Below are positions 48,532-57,057 of a stretch of DNA of 64,000 nucleotides, in pieces; within the stretch, counting starts at the first letter, position 1, and every line of letters starts with the position of its first letter. The stretch is from the NCBI RefSeq assembly GCF_010728325.1, contig NZ_AP022570.1, forward strand, positions 4,464,001 through 4,528,000. Direction: 5' to 3'. This DNA comes from Mycolicibacterium poriferae. Lineage in GTDB: Bacteria > Actinomycetota > Actinomycetes > Mycobacteriales > Mycobacteriaceae. The position numbers and the translations under genes were made by a program. The notes under the pieces were generated by a model. That model was not told the DNA's origin, did no database searches, and worked only from the letters and a program-made list of their open reading frames with translations.

Positions 48532-49319
48532 CCCGTGTCGGTTTCGTCGGTGCGGGCCGCATGGGCACCCCGATGGTGACCCGCCTCGTCGGCGCCGGCC
48601 ACGAGGTCCGGGTGCTGGCGCGCGCCGGCGAGAAGGCCGCTGCGCTGGCTGAACAGGGAGCCGAGCCGGTCACCGACCTGGCTGCGGTGGCCACCGGCGC
48701 CGACGTCGTCGTGGTGTGTGTATTCAGCGACGACCAGGTCAAGGAGCTGTGTCTGGACGGCGATCTGGTCGCCGGATCCGCCCCAGGCTCTGTCCTGATC
48801 CTGCACACCACCGGCAGCCCGAAGACCGCGCAGTCGATCGCGACGAAGCATCACCACGTGGCGGTCATCGACGCGCCGGTCAGCGGCGGGCCGCACGACA
48901 TCGCCGCGGGGTCAGTGACGTTGTTCGTCGGCGGTGACGACGAGGCACTGGAACGGGCCCGCCCTGTACTGAGCAGCTACGGCGATCCCATCCTGCACAC
49001 CGGTCCCACCGGGACAGGCCAGGCCGTCAAGCTCGTCAACAACACCCTGTTCGCCGCCCAGATCGGACTGGTCACCGAAGCAGTCCGGCTCGCCTCCCGG
49101 CTCGGCGTCGGCGAGACGCCGCTGCTCAACGCGCTGACGCACGGAAGCGCGGAGAGCCGAGTGCTCTCGATGATCGCCAGGACCGGCTCGGCCGAGGCGT
49201 TTCTCGCCGCCGTCAGCGAGTTCATCGGCAAAGACATCGCGGTGGTGCGGGACACGGTCGACGACCTCAACGATGACCTCGGTGAGTTCGACGAAATTCT
49301 GAAGACGGTGACCCCATGA
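48528..49319 (+). CDS. 3-Hydroxyisobutyrate-dehydrogenase-family oxidoreductase (second)
   Basis: 263 aa. GFVGAGRMGTPM (NAD(P) binding), IDAPVSGGPHDIAAGSV and GTGQAVKLVNNTLFAAQ (catalytic Lys about 169) make it a close relative of the gene at 47585. It has HTTGSPKTAQS where the neighbour has HSTVHPDTCRD, so substrate may differ. The ATG at 48528 is reached by re-initiation through the mini-ORF chain; there is no separate Shine-Dalgarno spacing of note. Last gene of the operon from 43466. Confidence 0.85.
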   Translation: MTRVGFVGAGRMGTPMVTRLVGAGHEVRVLARAGEKAAALAEQGAEPVTDLAAVATGADVVVVCVFSDDQVKELCLDGDLVAGSAPGSVLILHTTGSPKTAQSIATKHHHVAVIDAPVSGGPHDIAAGSVTLFVGGDDEALERARPVLSSYGDPILHTGPTGTGQAVKLVNNTLFAAQIGLVTEAVRLASRLGVGETPLLNALTHGSAESRVLSMIARTGSAEAFLAAVSEFIGKDIAVVRDTVDDLNDDLGEFDEILKTVTP

Positions 49320-49440
49320 TCGCGCGCGCCGCCGTTGCCCAATCAGCTGACTTTCGAGACCACGTGTCCCATACTGGAACCATTACAGTGAAACAGCCTT
49401 CCGTAACGTTTCCGGCTCTGCATACCGCGCCGAGGAGGAC

Positions 49441-50646
49441 ATGATGACAAAGCCCACTTTGGTGTTCAACCCGGTCGCCCAGGAGTACTTCGACAATCCC
49501 TATGAGATCTATCGGCGAATGCGCGACGAGGCGCCGATTTACTACGACGAAGAGCAGGATTTCTACGCGCTGACCCGCCATGCCGACGTCGCCGCAGCGT
49601 TCAAGGATCATGACGGGTTCTCGTCGGCGCGCGGCTGCGATCTCGGCATGGTCCGCTCAGGCGACGTGCCGCAGAAGTCCATCATCTTCATGGATCCTCC
49701 CGATCACCGCCACATGCGCAGCCTGCTGAACAAGGCGTTCACACCTCGGGCGATCCAGTCGCAGCGCGACACCGTCGTCGAGCTCGTCGAGCAGTACTTG
49801 AGTAAGGCCGACCCGGACAATTTCGACGTCGTTCAGGATTTCTCCGGACCGTTCCCGGTGGAGGTCATCACCCGGATGGCCGGGGTACCCGAGGAATTCC
49901 GTCAGCAGGTCCGGCACTGGATCGACACCAGCTTGCATCGCAAGCCCGGTCAGATCGAGATGGACGACGAGAACATGCAGGCCAACATCGATTCGGGGAT
50001 GTATTACTACGGCCTGGTCCAGGAGCGTCGCAAAAATCCCCAGGACGACATGATCAGCAGGCTGATCGCCGCGCAGATTCCCGGCGAGAACGGGGAGATG
50101 CGCCAGCTCGACGATATCGAGATCACCGGCTTCACCACGCTACTCGGCGGTGCCGGTGCCGAGACGGTCACGAAATTGGTCGGCAGCGCGGTGGTCGAGT
50201 TCGCCCGACACCCCGAGCAGTGGCAGAAGCTGCTCGACGATCGCAGCAAGATTCCCGCGGCCGTCGAAGAATTGCTGCGCTACGTCGGGCCGGTGCAGTA
50301 CAACGTCCGCTACAGCCTCAAGGACGTAGAGTTGCCCAGCGGCAGGATTCCGGCGAACAAGCCGGTGTTCCTGATGGGCGCCGCCGCCAATCGCGATCCT
50401 CGGGCTTTCGACGACGGCGAGACATTCGACATCGACCGGGACCGCACCCAGGCGCAGAACCTCGGTTTGGGCTACGGCATCCACAGTTGCCTGGGCGCGG
50501 CACTGGCCCGCATGGAAACCGCGATCGCGCTGGATCATCTGCTCGACTTCATGCCGCGGTTCGACGTCGCATTCGACCGTCTCGAGCGGGTCAACATGCA
50601 GAATGTCGCCGGCTACCACCATGTTCCCGTGAAGGTGTTGAACTGA
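49441..50646 (+). CDS. Cytochrome P450
   Basis: 401 aa. I-helix GGAGAETVTKL, ExxR in EELLRYV and haem loop LGLGYGIHSCLGAALA are present. It is highly similar to the P450 at 50843 (NPYEIYRRMRDEAP versus GPWEIYRRLREEAP; LIxGMxxY differences), so the pair arose by duplication around the ferredoxin gene. ATG 49441 (or the next codon) follows an aggagg Shine-Dalgarno. The 121-base gap upstream has no GAGAAT-type site. The stop overlaps the ferredoxin start (TGATG). Confidence 0.88.
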   Translation: MMTKPTLVFNPVAQEYFDNPYEIYRRMRDEAPIYYDEEQDFYALTRHADVAAAFKDHDGFSSARGCDLGMVRSGDVPQKSIIFMDPPDHRHMRSLLNKAFTPRAIQSQRDTVVELVEQYLSKADPDNFDVVQDFSGPFPVEVITRMAGVPEEFRQQVRHWIDTSLHRKPGQIEMDDENMQANIDSGMYYYGLVQERRKNPQDDMISRLIAAQIPGENGEMRQLDDIEITGFTTLLGGAGAETVTKLVGSAVVEFARHPEQWQKLLDDRSKIPAAVEELLRYVGPVQYNVRYSLKDVELPSGRIPANKPVFLMGAAANRDPRAFDDGETFDIDRDRTQAQNLGLGYGIHSCLGAALARMETAIALDHLLDFMPRFDVAFDRLERVNMQNVAGYHHVPVKVLN

Positions 50647-50846
50647 TGACACAGAAAATCGACGTCGACTTCGGGCTCTGCGAAAGCAACGGCGTATGCA
50701 TGGGCATCATCCCAGAGGTCTTCGATCTGGACGATGAGGACTATCTGCACGTGCTGCAGGACGAGGTGACGCCCGAGAACGAGCAGCAGGTGAAAGAGGC
50801 CGTGCGGCAGTGCCCGCGGCAGGCCATCGCGATCCGTGACGAATGA
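50646..50846 (+). CDS. Ferredoxin (3Fe-4S type) between two P450s
   Basis: 66 aa. C-x5-C (GLCESNGVCMGIIPEVF) and CPRQAI supply three cluster ligands. It overlaps the upstream P450 stop and the downstream P450 start (ATGA), so the three are one translational unit. It probably serves both P450s. Confidence 0.88.
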   Translation: MTQKIDVDFGLCESNGVCMGIIPEVFDLDDEDYLHVLQDEVTPENEQQVKEAVRQCPRQAIAIRDE

Positions 50847-52048
50847 CGGCGACTGAGCTCGTCTTCGATCCGTTCTCAGAAGAATTCTTCAACGGCCCCT
50901 GGGAGATCTATCGGCGACTGCGTGAGGAAGCTCCGGTTTACTACAACGCCGAGCACGACTTCTACGCGCTGTCGCGCCACGCCGACGTAGCCGCGGCCTT
51001 CAAGGACCACGAGACGTTCTCGTCGGCCTACGGGCTGGACTTGGCGATGGTGAAGTCGGGCGAGCCGGTGCCGATGAAGATGATCATCCTGATGGACCCG
51101 CCGGAGCACCGCAAGATGCGCAGCCTGGTCAACAAGGTCTTCACCCCTCGCCAGATCGCCAACTTGAAGCCCATGGTCGTCGGCACCATCGACCGGTGTT
51201 TCACCGCGGCCGACCCTCAACGCTTCGATGTGGTACAGGAATTCGCGGCATTCTTTCCGGTCGAGGTGATCACCCAGATGCTGGGCGTACCTGCCGAACG
51301 TCGTCAGCAGGTGCGCCAGTGGGTGGACACCTCGCTGCATCGCGAACCCGGCCAGATCGAGATGTCGGCGGAGGGACAGCAGGCCATCGCCGAAGCGATG
51401 GCGCTCTACTACGAGTTGATACAGCAGCGGCGAGCTGAGCCGCAGGATGACATGTTCACCCGCCTGGTACAGGCGGAGATCGAACGGGAAGACGGGCAGA
51501 AGGAGAGCCTCGATGACTTCGAGATCGCCGGCTTCGCAACGCTTCTCGGTGGCGCTGGCGCCGAAACCGTCACCAAGCTGATCGGCAATGCAGCCGTGAC
51601 ATTCGCCCAGAACCCAGACCAGTGGCAAAAGCTGCTCGACGACCGCGACAAGATCCCCGCCGCGGTCGAGGAGCTGTTGCGATACGAGGCGCCGGCCCAG
51701 TACAACGTGCGCCGGTCGATGAAAGAGGTGACGCTGCACGGAGTCACCATTCCCGCCGGCAAGCCGGTCTTTCTGCTCGGCGGGTCAGCCAACCGCGACC
51801 CTGAGGCATTCACCGACGCCGACAAGTTCGACATCGACCGGGACCGCACGGAGGCTCAGAACCTCGGCTTCGGCTATGGCGTGCACAGCTGCCTCGGTGC
51901 CGCGCTGGCCCGGATGGAGAGCGCCATCGCGCTGGAGCGGCTGCTGGATTTCATGCCGCGCCACGAAGTGCTCTGGGACGGGTGCCGGCGAGTCGCGATG
52001 CAGAATGTCGCCGGCTGGTCCCATGTTCCAGTGCGTGTCCTGAGATAG
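50843..52048 (+). CDS. Cytochrome P450 (duplicate of 49441 gene)
   Basis: 401 aa. I-helix GGAGAETVTKLIG, ExxR in EELLRYE and haem loop LGFGYGVHSCLGAALA are intact. Same length as its neighbour at 49441. The differences cluster in the B-C and F-G regions (YGLDLAMVKSGEPVPM; VGTIDRCFTAADPQRF) that shape the substrate pocket, which suggests divergent specificity. Starts by ATGA overlap with the ferredoxin stop. Confidence 0.88.
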   Translation: MTATELVFDPFSEEFFNGPWEIYRRLREEAPVYYNAEHDFYALSRHADVAAAFKDHETFSSAYGLDLAMVKSGEPVPMKMIILMDPPEHRKMRSLVNKVFTPRQIANLKPMVVGTIDRCFTAADPQRFDVVQEFAAFFPVEVITQMLGVPAERRQQVRQWVDTSLHREPGQIEMSAEGQQAIAEAMALYYELIQQRRAEPQDDMFTRLVQAEIEREDGQKESLDDFEIAGFATLLGGAGAETVTKLIGNAAVTFAQNPDQWQKLLDDRDKIPAAVEELLRYEAPAQYNVRRSMKEVTLHGVTIPAGKPVFLLGGSANRDPEAFTDADKFDIDRDRTEAQNLGFGYGVHSCLGAALARMESAIALERLLDFMPRHEVLWDGCRRVAMQNVAGWSHVPVRVLR

Positions 52049-52156
52049 CTGGCCGTACCAGCTCCAGCGACCGCGATCGCGCGTTTGCACGGCGACGCAC
52101 CGCCGTTCTTGGCATTCCGGGATCATTCGTGCGGCGAAACCGCGCCTCCGGCACCC

Positions 52157-52441
52157 TCAGAAGCCGGAGACGATCACCCCATTGCAGTCGGCCGCAGCCT
52201 GGCGCAGCTTCACCGCTTCCTGATAGGCGTCCGAGTAGTACCACTCTTTGGCGGCATCGACGGATTCGAACTCCAGCAGCACGGTCTGGGTTGCCGGCCA
52301 GTCACCTTCGATGACCGTGGGGTTGTGTCCGATCGACAGAACCGTCGCCCCGGCCATGGTCTTCGACGCCAGTTTGCCGTATTCGGCCATGCCCGCTGGA
52401 TCCTTGATTTCCTCGGTGATGATTACATATCCCTTGGCCAC
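52157..52441 (-). CDS. DUF1330 family protein
   Basis: 94 aa. KGYVIITEEIKDPAGMAEYGKLA at the start and VLLEFESVDAAKEWYYSDAYQEAVKLR later are typical of the small DUF1330 (dimeric alpha/beta-barrel) proteins. Their role is not well defined. It is the last gene of the P450-ferredoxin-DUF1330 minus-strand operon, 17 bases after the ferredoxin. Confidence 0.85.
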   Translation of the reverse strand: MAKGYVIITEEIKDPAGMAEYGKLASKTMAGATVLSIGHNPTVIEGDWPATQTVLLEFESVDAAKEWYYSDAYQEAVKLRQAAADCNGVIVSGF

Positions 52442-52458
52442 GTTGGTTCGTCTTCCAA

Positions 52459-52650
52459 TCAGTCGATTTCGCGGATAGCCCGCTCGGGGCAGTTCTGTAC
52501 GGCTTCCCTCGCTGCGTCTTCCAGCCCAGGCGGAACGTCACCGGGATCGGCCACGGCCCAGCCGTCTTCGGTCATCTCGAACACCTCGGGACACAACGTC
52601 AGACACATTCCGTGCCCGGCGCAGCGGTCCTCGTCGACAGCGACTCTCAT
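52459..52650 (-). CDS. Ferredoxin (P450 partner)
   Basis: 63 aa. DRCAGHGMCLTLCPEVFEM and NCPERAI give C-x5-C-x3-C plus a final CP. Four cysteines leave either a [3Fe-4S] or a [4Fe-4S] cluster possible. It follows the P450 at 52675 by 24 bases and is its likely electron donor. Confidence 0.88.
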   Translation of the reverse strand: MRVAVDEDRCAGHGMCLTLCPEVFEMTEDGWAVADPGDVPPGLEDAAREAVQNCPERAIREID

Positions 52651-52674
52651 TTGCAGACCTTCACTCGCACACGC

Positions 52675-53958
52675 TCACGCGAGGTCGAATTCGAGGTGCA
52701 GCTCGGTGAGCCCGCGCAGGATGTACGTCGGGATGTACTGGTAATTCCGGCTTTCAGCGGGACCGTGTTTGCTCTCCGAGATGCGGATATCGGTGGTGCG
52801 GTCGAGCAGCCGCTCCAACCCGACGCGGGTCTCGGCCCGTGCCAGCGGCGCCCCCGGGCAACTGTGGATGCCACGACCGAAGGCCAGGTGCTGGCGGGCA
52901 TTCTTGCGCTCCGGATCGAAGTCGTCGGGGTCCTCGAAACGGCGCGGGTCCCGGTTGGCTGCACCGTTGATGACCATCACGGTGCAACCCGCGCCGAGGG
53001 ATTGGTCTCCGACGGTGGTGGGCACCCGAGACAGCCGGAAGTCTCCTTTGACCGGGCTTTCGATCCGCAGGCATTCCTCGATGAAGTTCGGCAGTAGGCT
53101 GCGGTCGGCGCGCAACTTCTGCTGGATGTCAGGCCGGTCGCCGAGCACCTTGAGCGCGGTGGACAGCAGCCGCACCGTGGTCTCCTGACCGGCGGAGAAC
53201 ACGTTGGTGGCCACCCGCACGACGTCGCCGACCTCAGGCATCGTTCCGTCGGGGAAGCTGGCCGTGGCCAGTCCGGTGAGAACGTCGTCACGGGGCTCGG
53301 CGCGCCGGTCCTCGACGTAGGTGGCGAACACGTCGTAGAGGTACTCCAGCGGCGTCTTGGTCAGTGTCTTGTCCGCGTTGCCCAGCCCACTGCCGTGGGT
53401 GCCACGCGCGAGCCGCTCGAGCAGTTCCGGACGGTCCGCCTCGGGCACCCCGAGCAGATCGGCGATGACCCGCAAGGTGAACGGTCCGGCGAAACCCTTG
53501 ATGAACTCGCCTTCCCCCGGAGCGAGGAAGTCATCGAGGATGTCGTCGGCGAGCTGCCACATCGCGTCCTCGTTTTCCTTCAGACGCTTGGGCGTGATCA
53601 ATCGCATGAGCAGCGCGCGATGATTGGTGTGGGTCGGCGGGTCGAGCGTCGGCAGCTGATCGCTGAACGGGATCTCGTCACGGTGCTGCTCGATCAGTGC
53701 GGTGACGTCTCCGTCCTCCATGCCCTCCAGGGACACCGGGAAACCGGGGAACGGCCCTGTCACCGAGATGCACGACGAGAACGTCTCGGCGTCGTTGTAG
53801 ACGTCCACCGCCTCCTGCCAGCCGGTCACCATGGTGACGCCGTAGTGCTCCTCTTTGGCGACGGGACACTTCTCGCGCAGGGCTTCGTAGAACGTGTACG
53901 GGTCGTCGGTCAATCGGCTGTCCCGAAAGAAGTCGACCTTCGTGAGGTCCTCCGCCAT
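52675..53958 (-). CDS. Cytochrome P450 (paralogue of the P450 at 12874)
   Basis: 427 aa. I-helix SAGQETTVRLLS, ExxR in EECLRIE and haem loop FGRGIHSCPGAPLA are intact. KEEHYGVTMVTG, FSSCISVTGPFPGFP and ITPKRLKENEDAMW closely match the P450 at 12874, so the two are related enzymes. ATG 53958 has a ggag Shine-Dalgarno; the longer upstream frame crosses the operator. A perfect GAGAAT-type dyad lies 29 bases upstream, in contrast to the 12874 gene, which has a local TetR operator. Confidence 0.88.
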   Translation of the reverse strand: MAEDLTKVDFFRDSRLTDDPYTFYEALREKCPVAKEEHYGVTMVTGWQEAVDVYNDAETFSSCISVTGPFPGFPVSLEGMEDGDVTALIEQHRDEIPFSDQLPTLDPPTHTNHRALLMRLITPKRLKENEDAMWQLADDILDDFLAPGEGEFIKGFAGPFTLRVIADLLGVPEADRPELLERLARGTHGSGLGNADKTLTKTPLEYLYDVFATYVEDRRAEPRDDVLTGLATASFPDGTMPEVGDVVRVATNVFSAGQETTVRLLSTALKVLGDRPDIQQKLRADRSLLPNFIEECLRIESPVKGDFRLSRVPTTVGDQSLGAGCTVMVINGAANRDPRRFEDPDDFDPERKNARQHLAFGRGIHSCPGAPLARAETRVGLERLLDRTTDIRISESKHGPAESRNYQYIPTYILRGLTELHLEFDLA

Positions 53959-53986
53959 GTCACTCCATTCGACAATCTCATCGAGC

Positions 53987-54001
53987 GAGAATGCTATTCT
54001 C
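53987..54001. promoter_or_regulatory. Perfect operator dyad GAGAAT-GCT-ATTCTC
   Basis: A perfect 6-3-6 inverted repeat in the 200-base divergent gap between the P450 (53958) and the EBP-like gene (54159). On the minus strand its centre reads TAGCAT, a possible -10 box. Confidence 0.65.
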
Positions 54002-54158
54002 ATCTTTGCGTATCAGGTTTTCATACCGGTCGGCCGCCGTCAACGACGGCTCCACTCAGGCCCCGGTGGCGCGACAGGAGGATCACTGCCAACTGCGGAA
54101 ACCCGATAGCTCCGCTGAGTACAAGCAGTTGATGACCGGCAGCAACGGAGGTTGCAGC

Positions 54159-54974
54159 ATGCCCGATAATGTGACGACGCTCGAGAACGAGCCAGATTTC
54201 GCGCAGCCATGGGCGCCCCACCGACTGCGGATCTACACCGGCGTCGCGATCTTCACTGTCGCCATGTTTGTTCTGCTGACCGTCGGCGTGAGCGTCGGAA
54301 TCGTTCCACCGAGCTTCACGGTGGACGTCATCGCGAACCTCATGTTCGGAATCCCCGTGATACTTCTTCCCTTCGTGCTGTTGTGGGATGCGCCCGGGGA
54401 GAAACGAACCCGAATCGACAAGGCTGCCGAGCTGACGTTGTTCTATCTCCCCTACACCGCCTGCAGCCAGATCGGCTACGAACTCGTCTTCCTGATCGGT
54501 CACCCGCTGGGCTTCTGGACCCCGACCGACGATCCGGGTTGGAAATGGCTGTGGTGGCAGTACGCACTGGCCGACACCCGTTACGTCAGCGGAAACCCCT
54601 GGATCTTCGCCTTGGAGATCGTCGGCGTCTGCACCGGTGCGACCGTTTTCGTGATGTGGCTACGGCTCGTCCGGCCGACGCTGCCCACCGAGTCACGCAT
54701 CCGTTGCCTGTGGGTGGCATTCGCCGGTTGCGCGGTGCTCATGAGCAGCACCGCCGTCTATTTCCTCGCCGAGGTCGGCGCCGGGTTCGCGAACATCGGG
54801 CAGGGCGCCTACGGATTGGGGTTCAAGTTCATCGCGGAGAACATCCCCTTCATCGTGCTGCCCCCGTTGGTGTTGTACGCCATTCATCTTCAGATCGACT
54901 ACCTGACCCGGCGAGCCGGGGTCCAGCACGCCCACCTCCCAGGACAGAAAGATCCGACGTCAGCTGCGCAGTGA
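54159..54974 (+). CDS. Integral membrane protein resembling EBP/EXPERA sterol-isomerase fold
   Basis: 271 aa with about six hydrophobic helices. The segment WKWLWWQYALADTRYVSGNPWIFALEIVGV resembles the EBP motif region in which W-x-EY, D-RY and an E in a later helix bind sterols. GIPVILLPFVLLWD and YLPYTACSQIGYELVFLIG are further helices. EBP proteins isomerise the sterol delta-8 double bond, but the match here is partial, so only a general fold is claimed. ATG 54159 has an acggagg Shine-Dalgarno at 8 bases; an upstream ATG (54132) is less likely. Divergent from the P450 under the perfect operator. Confidence 0.5.
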   Translation: MPDNVTTLENEPDFAQPWAPHRLRIYTGVAIFTVAMFVLLTVGVSVGIVPPSFTVDVIANLMFGIPVILLPFVLLWDAPGEKRTRIDKAAELTLFYLPYTACSQIGYELVFLIGHPLGFWTPTDDPGWKWLWWQYALADTRYVSGNPWIFALEIVGVCTGATVFVMWLRLVRPTLPTESRIRCLWVAFAGCAVLMSSTAVYFLAEVGAGFANIGQGAYGLGFKFIAENIPFIVLPPLVLYAIHLQIDYLTRRAGVQHAHLPGQKDPTSAAQ

Positions 54975-55077
54975 TGTCGGGCCCTGTTCTCTGACGTTCC
55001 CGGCTTTCCGGAGTGCGGAATTAGTTGGACTCAGGTCAGCTATTGTTCGCTCTCTTTCAGTCCGGTAATTTGCGGAT

Positions 55078-55743
55078 ATGGCGGCAGCCCGAGCGAACCC
55101 CGATGCTGACCGTGGTCAGCGTCGCGCGTCGTTTCAGCGGGCGAAGTCGCGCGAGACCAAGCGGGCACTGGTGCAGGCTGCGATGGCGCTGTGGCGCACC
55201 CAGGGGTATGCGCCGACCACCGTCGCCGACATCTGCACCGCCGCGGGCGTCTCCAAAGCGCTGTTCTACTTCTACTTCCCCCGCAAGGAGGATGTGCTGT
55301 TCGAAGTGGGCGTGCTGTCTACCCAGTCGGCCCACCGCACGATCCACGACCTGCTCGACAAGCCCTACGAAATCGAACCGGTGCTCTGCGCAGCCCTCAC
55401 CGCCTTCGAACGGTCCATGGCGCGCAACCCCCGCGATCTGATCATCGAGACCATCCTCGAGGGGTATCGCCAGGAGCACCGCATCCTCGCCGAGGGAACA
55501 GCCGCAGACGCCGAGACCGACATGTTCACAGAATTCCTGACTCGCGCGCACGCCGACGGGAAACTCGCCGGCACGGCAACCGACGACGACATCGCCCACC
55601 TCGCCTATCTGTCTCAGACGCTCGTGAGCGAAGGCGCCCGGCACTGGGCCGCAGGCGCTTTCGGCGAACGGTCGTTCGCCGCGGTCGTCACCGCCGACAT
55701 CATGGCCGTGATCGACGGCTTCGCGCGCCGCACCATCCGTTGA
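55078..55743 (+). CDS. TetR-family transcriptional regulator
   Basis: 221 aa. The helix-turn-helix is at about residues 28-72 (ALVQAAMALWRTQGYAPTTVADICTAAGVSKALFYFYF). The C-terminal ligand domain holds LILETILEGYRQEHRIL-type helices (DLIIETILEGYRQE). It is encoded just before the ACAD-kinase-MDR genes (15-base gap), so it probably regulates that operon. It is about 1 kb from the operator at 53987 and is a candidate, untested, for the GAGAAT-type binding protein. Confidence 0.85.
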   Translation: MAAARANPDADRGQRRASFQRAKSRETKRALVQAAMALWRTQGYAPTTVADICTAAGVSKALFYFYFPRKEDVLFEVGVLSTQSAHRTIHDLLDKPYEIEPVLCAALTAFERSMARNPRDLIIETILEGYRQEHRILAEGTAADAETDMFTEFLTRAHADGKLAGTATDDDIAHLAYLSQTLVSEGARHWAAGAFGERSFAAVVTADIMAVIDGFARRTIR

Positions 55744-55758
55744 CGGCAAGGAGGCCGC

Positions 55759-57057
55759 ATGTGGGATTTCGAGACCGACCCGGAGTACCAGAAGGTGCTC
55801 GACTGGGCCGACGAGTTCGTGCGCGACGAGATCGAACCGCTCGACCTCGCCTTCCCCCACCAGCAGTTCATGCCGCTGGAGGGCAAGCGGCGCGAGGTGA
55901 TCGACCCGCTGAAGCAGGAGGTGCGCCGGCGCGGGCTGTGGGCCACCCACCTGGGCGCCGAACTGGGCGGTCAGGGCTACGGACAGCTCAAACTCGCTCT
56001 GCTCAACGAGATCCTGGGCCGCTCGCAGTGGGCGCCGATCATCTTCGGTTGCCAGGCGCCCGACACCGGCAACGCGGAGATCATCGCCCACTACGGCACC
56101 GAGGAACAGAAGCAACGCTATCTGATGCCCCTGCTGAACGGCGAACTGTTCTCCTGCTATTCGATGACCGAACCGCACGCGGGCGCCGACCCCACCATGT
56201 TCACCACGTCGGCGGTCCGCGACGGTGACGACTGGGTCATCAACGGCTGGAAGTTCTTCTCCTCCAACGCCGCGACGTCGTCGTTTCTGATCGTGATGGT
56301 GGTGACCAACCCCGAGGTGAGCGCCTATCAGGGGATGTCGATGTTCCTGGTGCCCACCGACACTCCCGGGGTGAAGATCGAACGCAACATCGGCCTCTAC
56401 GGGGAACAGTCCGGACAGGGCAGCCACGCTCTGATCCATTACGACAACGTCCGCGTTCCCGCCGATTCGCTACTCGGCGGTGAGGGACAAGCCTTCGTGA
56501 TAGCCCAGACCCGGCTGGGCGGCGGCCGGATCCACCACGCCATGCGCACCATCGGACTTTCCCGCAAGGCTCTGGACATGATGTGCGAACGCGCACTGAG
56601 CCGCCAGACACAAGGCAGCCGGCTGTCGGACAAGCAGTTCGTCCAGGGGTACATAGCCGACTCCTACGCCCAGCTGCTGCAGTTCCGGCTCATGGTGCTC
56701 TACACCGCCTGGGAGATCGACAAATACAACGACTACAAGAAGGTCCGCAAGGACATCGCCGCGGTGAAGGTCGTCATGCCCACCGTGCTGCACGACATCG
56801 CCTGGCGCGCCATGCAGGTCCATGGCGCGCTCGGCGTCACCAACGAGGTCCCGTTCCTCGGAATGGTCACCGGCGCCGCGGTGATGGGATTGGCCGACGG
56901 CCCGACCGAGGTTCACAAGGCGACAGTGGCCAAACAGGTGCTGCGCGACTACACCCCCGCCGACGGCACCTGGCCGAGCGAATGGATCCCGGCCAAACGA
57001 GAAGCAGCCCAAGCCAAATTCGCCGACTACCTCGAACACGAGGTGGGCAATCTGTGA
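55759..57057 (+). CDS. Acyl-CoA dehydrogenase (ACAD11-like)
   Basis: 432 aa. MTEPHAGADPTMFTTSAV (FAD), NGWKFFSSNAATSSF and VHGALGVTNEVPFLGMVTGA fit the ACAD fold. The gene is directly followed, with a GTGA overlap, by an APH-type kinase. In animals ACAD10/ACAD11 fuse these two domains and process 4-hydroxyacyl-CoA through phosphorylation and elimination. The bacterial pair may do the same with a hydroxylated acyl-CoA. ATG 55759 has a caaggagg Shine-Dalgarno. Confidence 0.88.
   Translation: MWDFETDPEYQKVLDWADEFVRDEIEPLDLAFPHQQFMPLEGKRREVIDPLKQEVRRRGLWATHLGAELGGQGYGQLKLALLNEILGRSQWAPIIFGCQAPDTGNAEIIAHYGTEEQKQRYLMPLLNGELFSCYSMTEPHAGADPTMFTTSAVRDGDDWVINGWKFFSSNAATSSFLIVMVVTNPEVSAYQGMSMFLVPTDTPGVKIERNIGLYGEQSGQGSHALIHYDNVRVPADSLLGGEGQAFVIAQTRLGGGRIHHAMRTIGLSRKALDMMCERALSRQTQGSRLSDKQFVQGYIADSYAQLLQFRLMVLYTAWEIDKYNDYKKVRKDIAAVKVVMPTVLHDIAWRAMQVHGALGVTNEVPFLGMVTGAAVMGLADGPTEVHKATVAKQVLRDYTPADGTWPSEWIPAKREAAQAKFADYLEHEVGNL

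Noticed and set aside
52049..52156. Small RNA or terminator between convergent genes
   Set aside because: No convincing stem-loop with T-run was found in this 108-base gap.
4893..54001. KstR (cholesterol regulon) binding sites
   Set aside because: The KstR dyad has an AAC-NN-GTT core with a 2-base centre. The sites here have GAAT-NNN-ATTC with a 3-base centre.
54983..55060. Operator before the TetR at 55078
   Set aside because: A GTTCTC half-site is present but no matching left half lies at the 3-base spacing.
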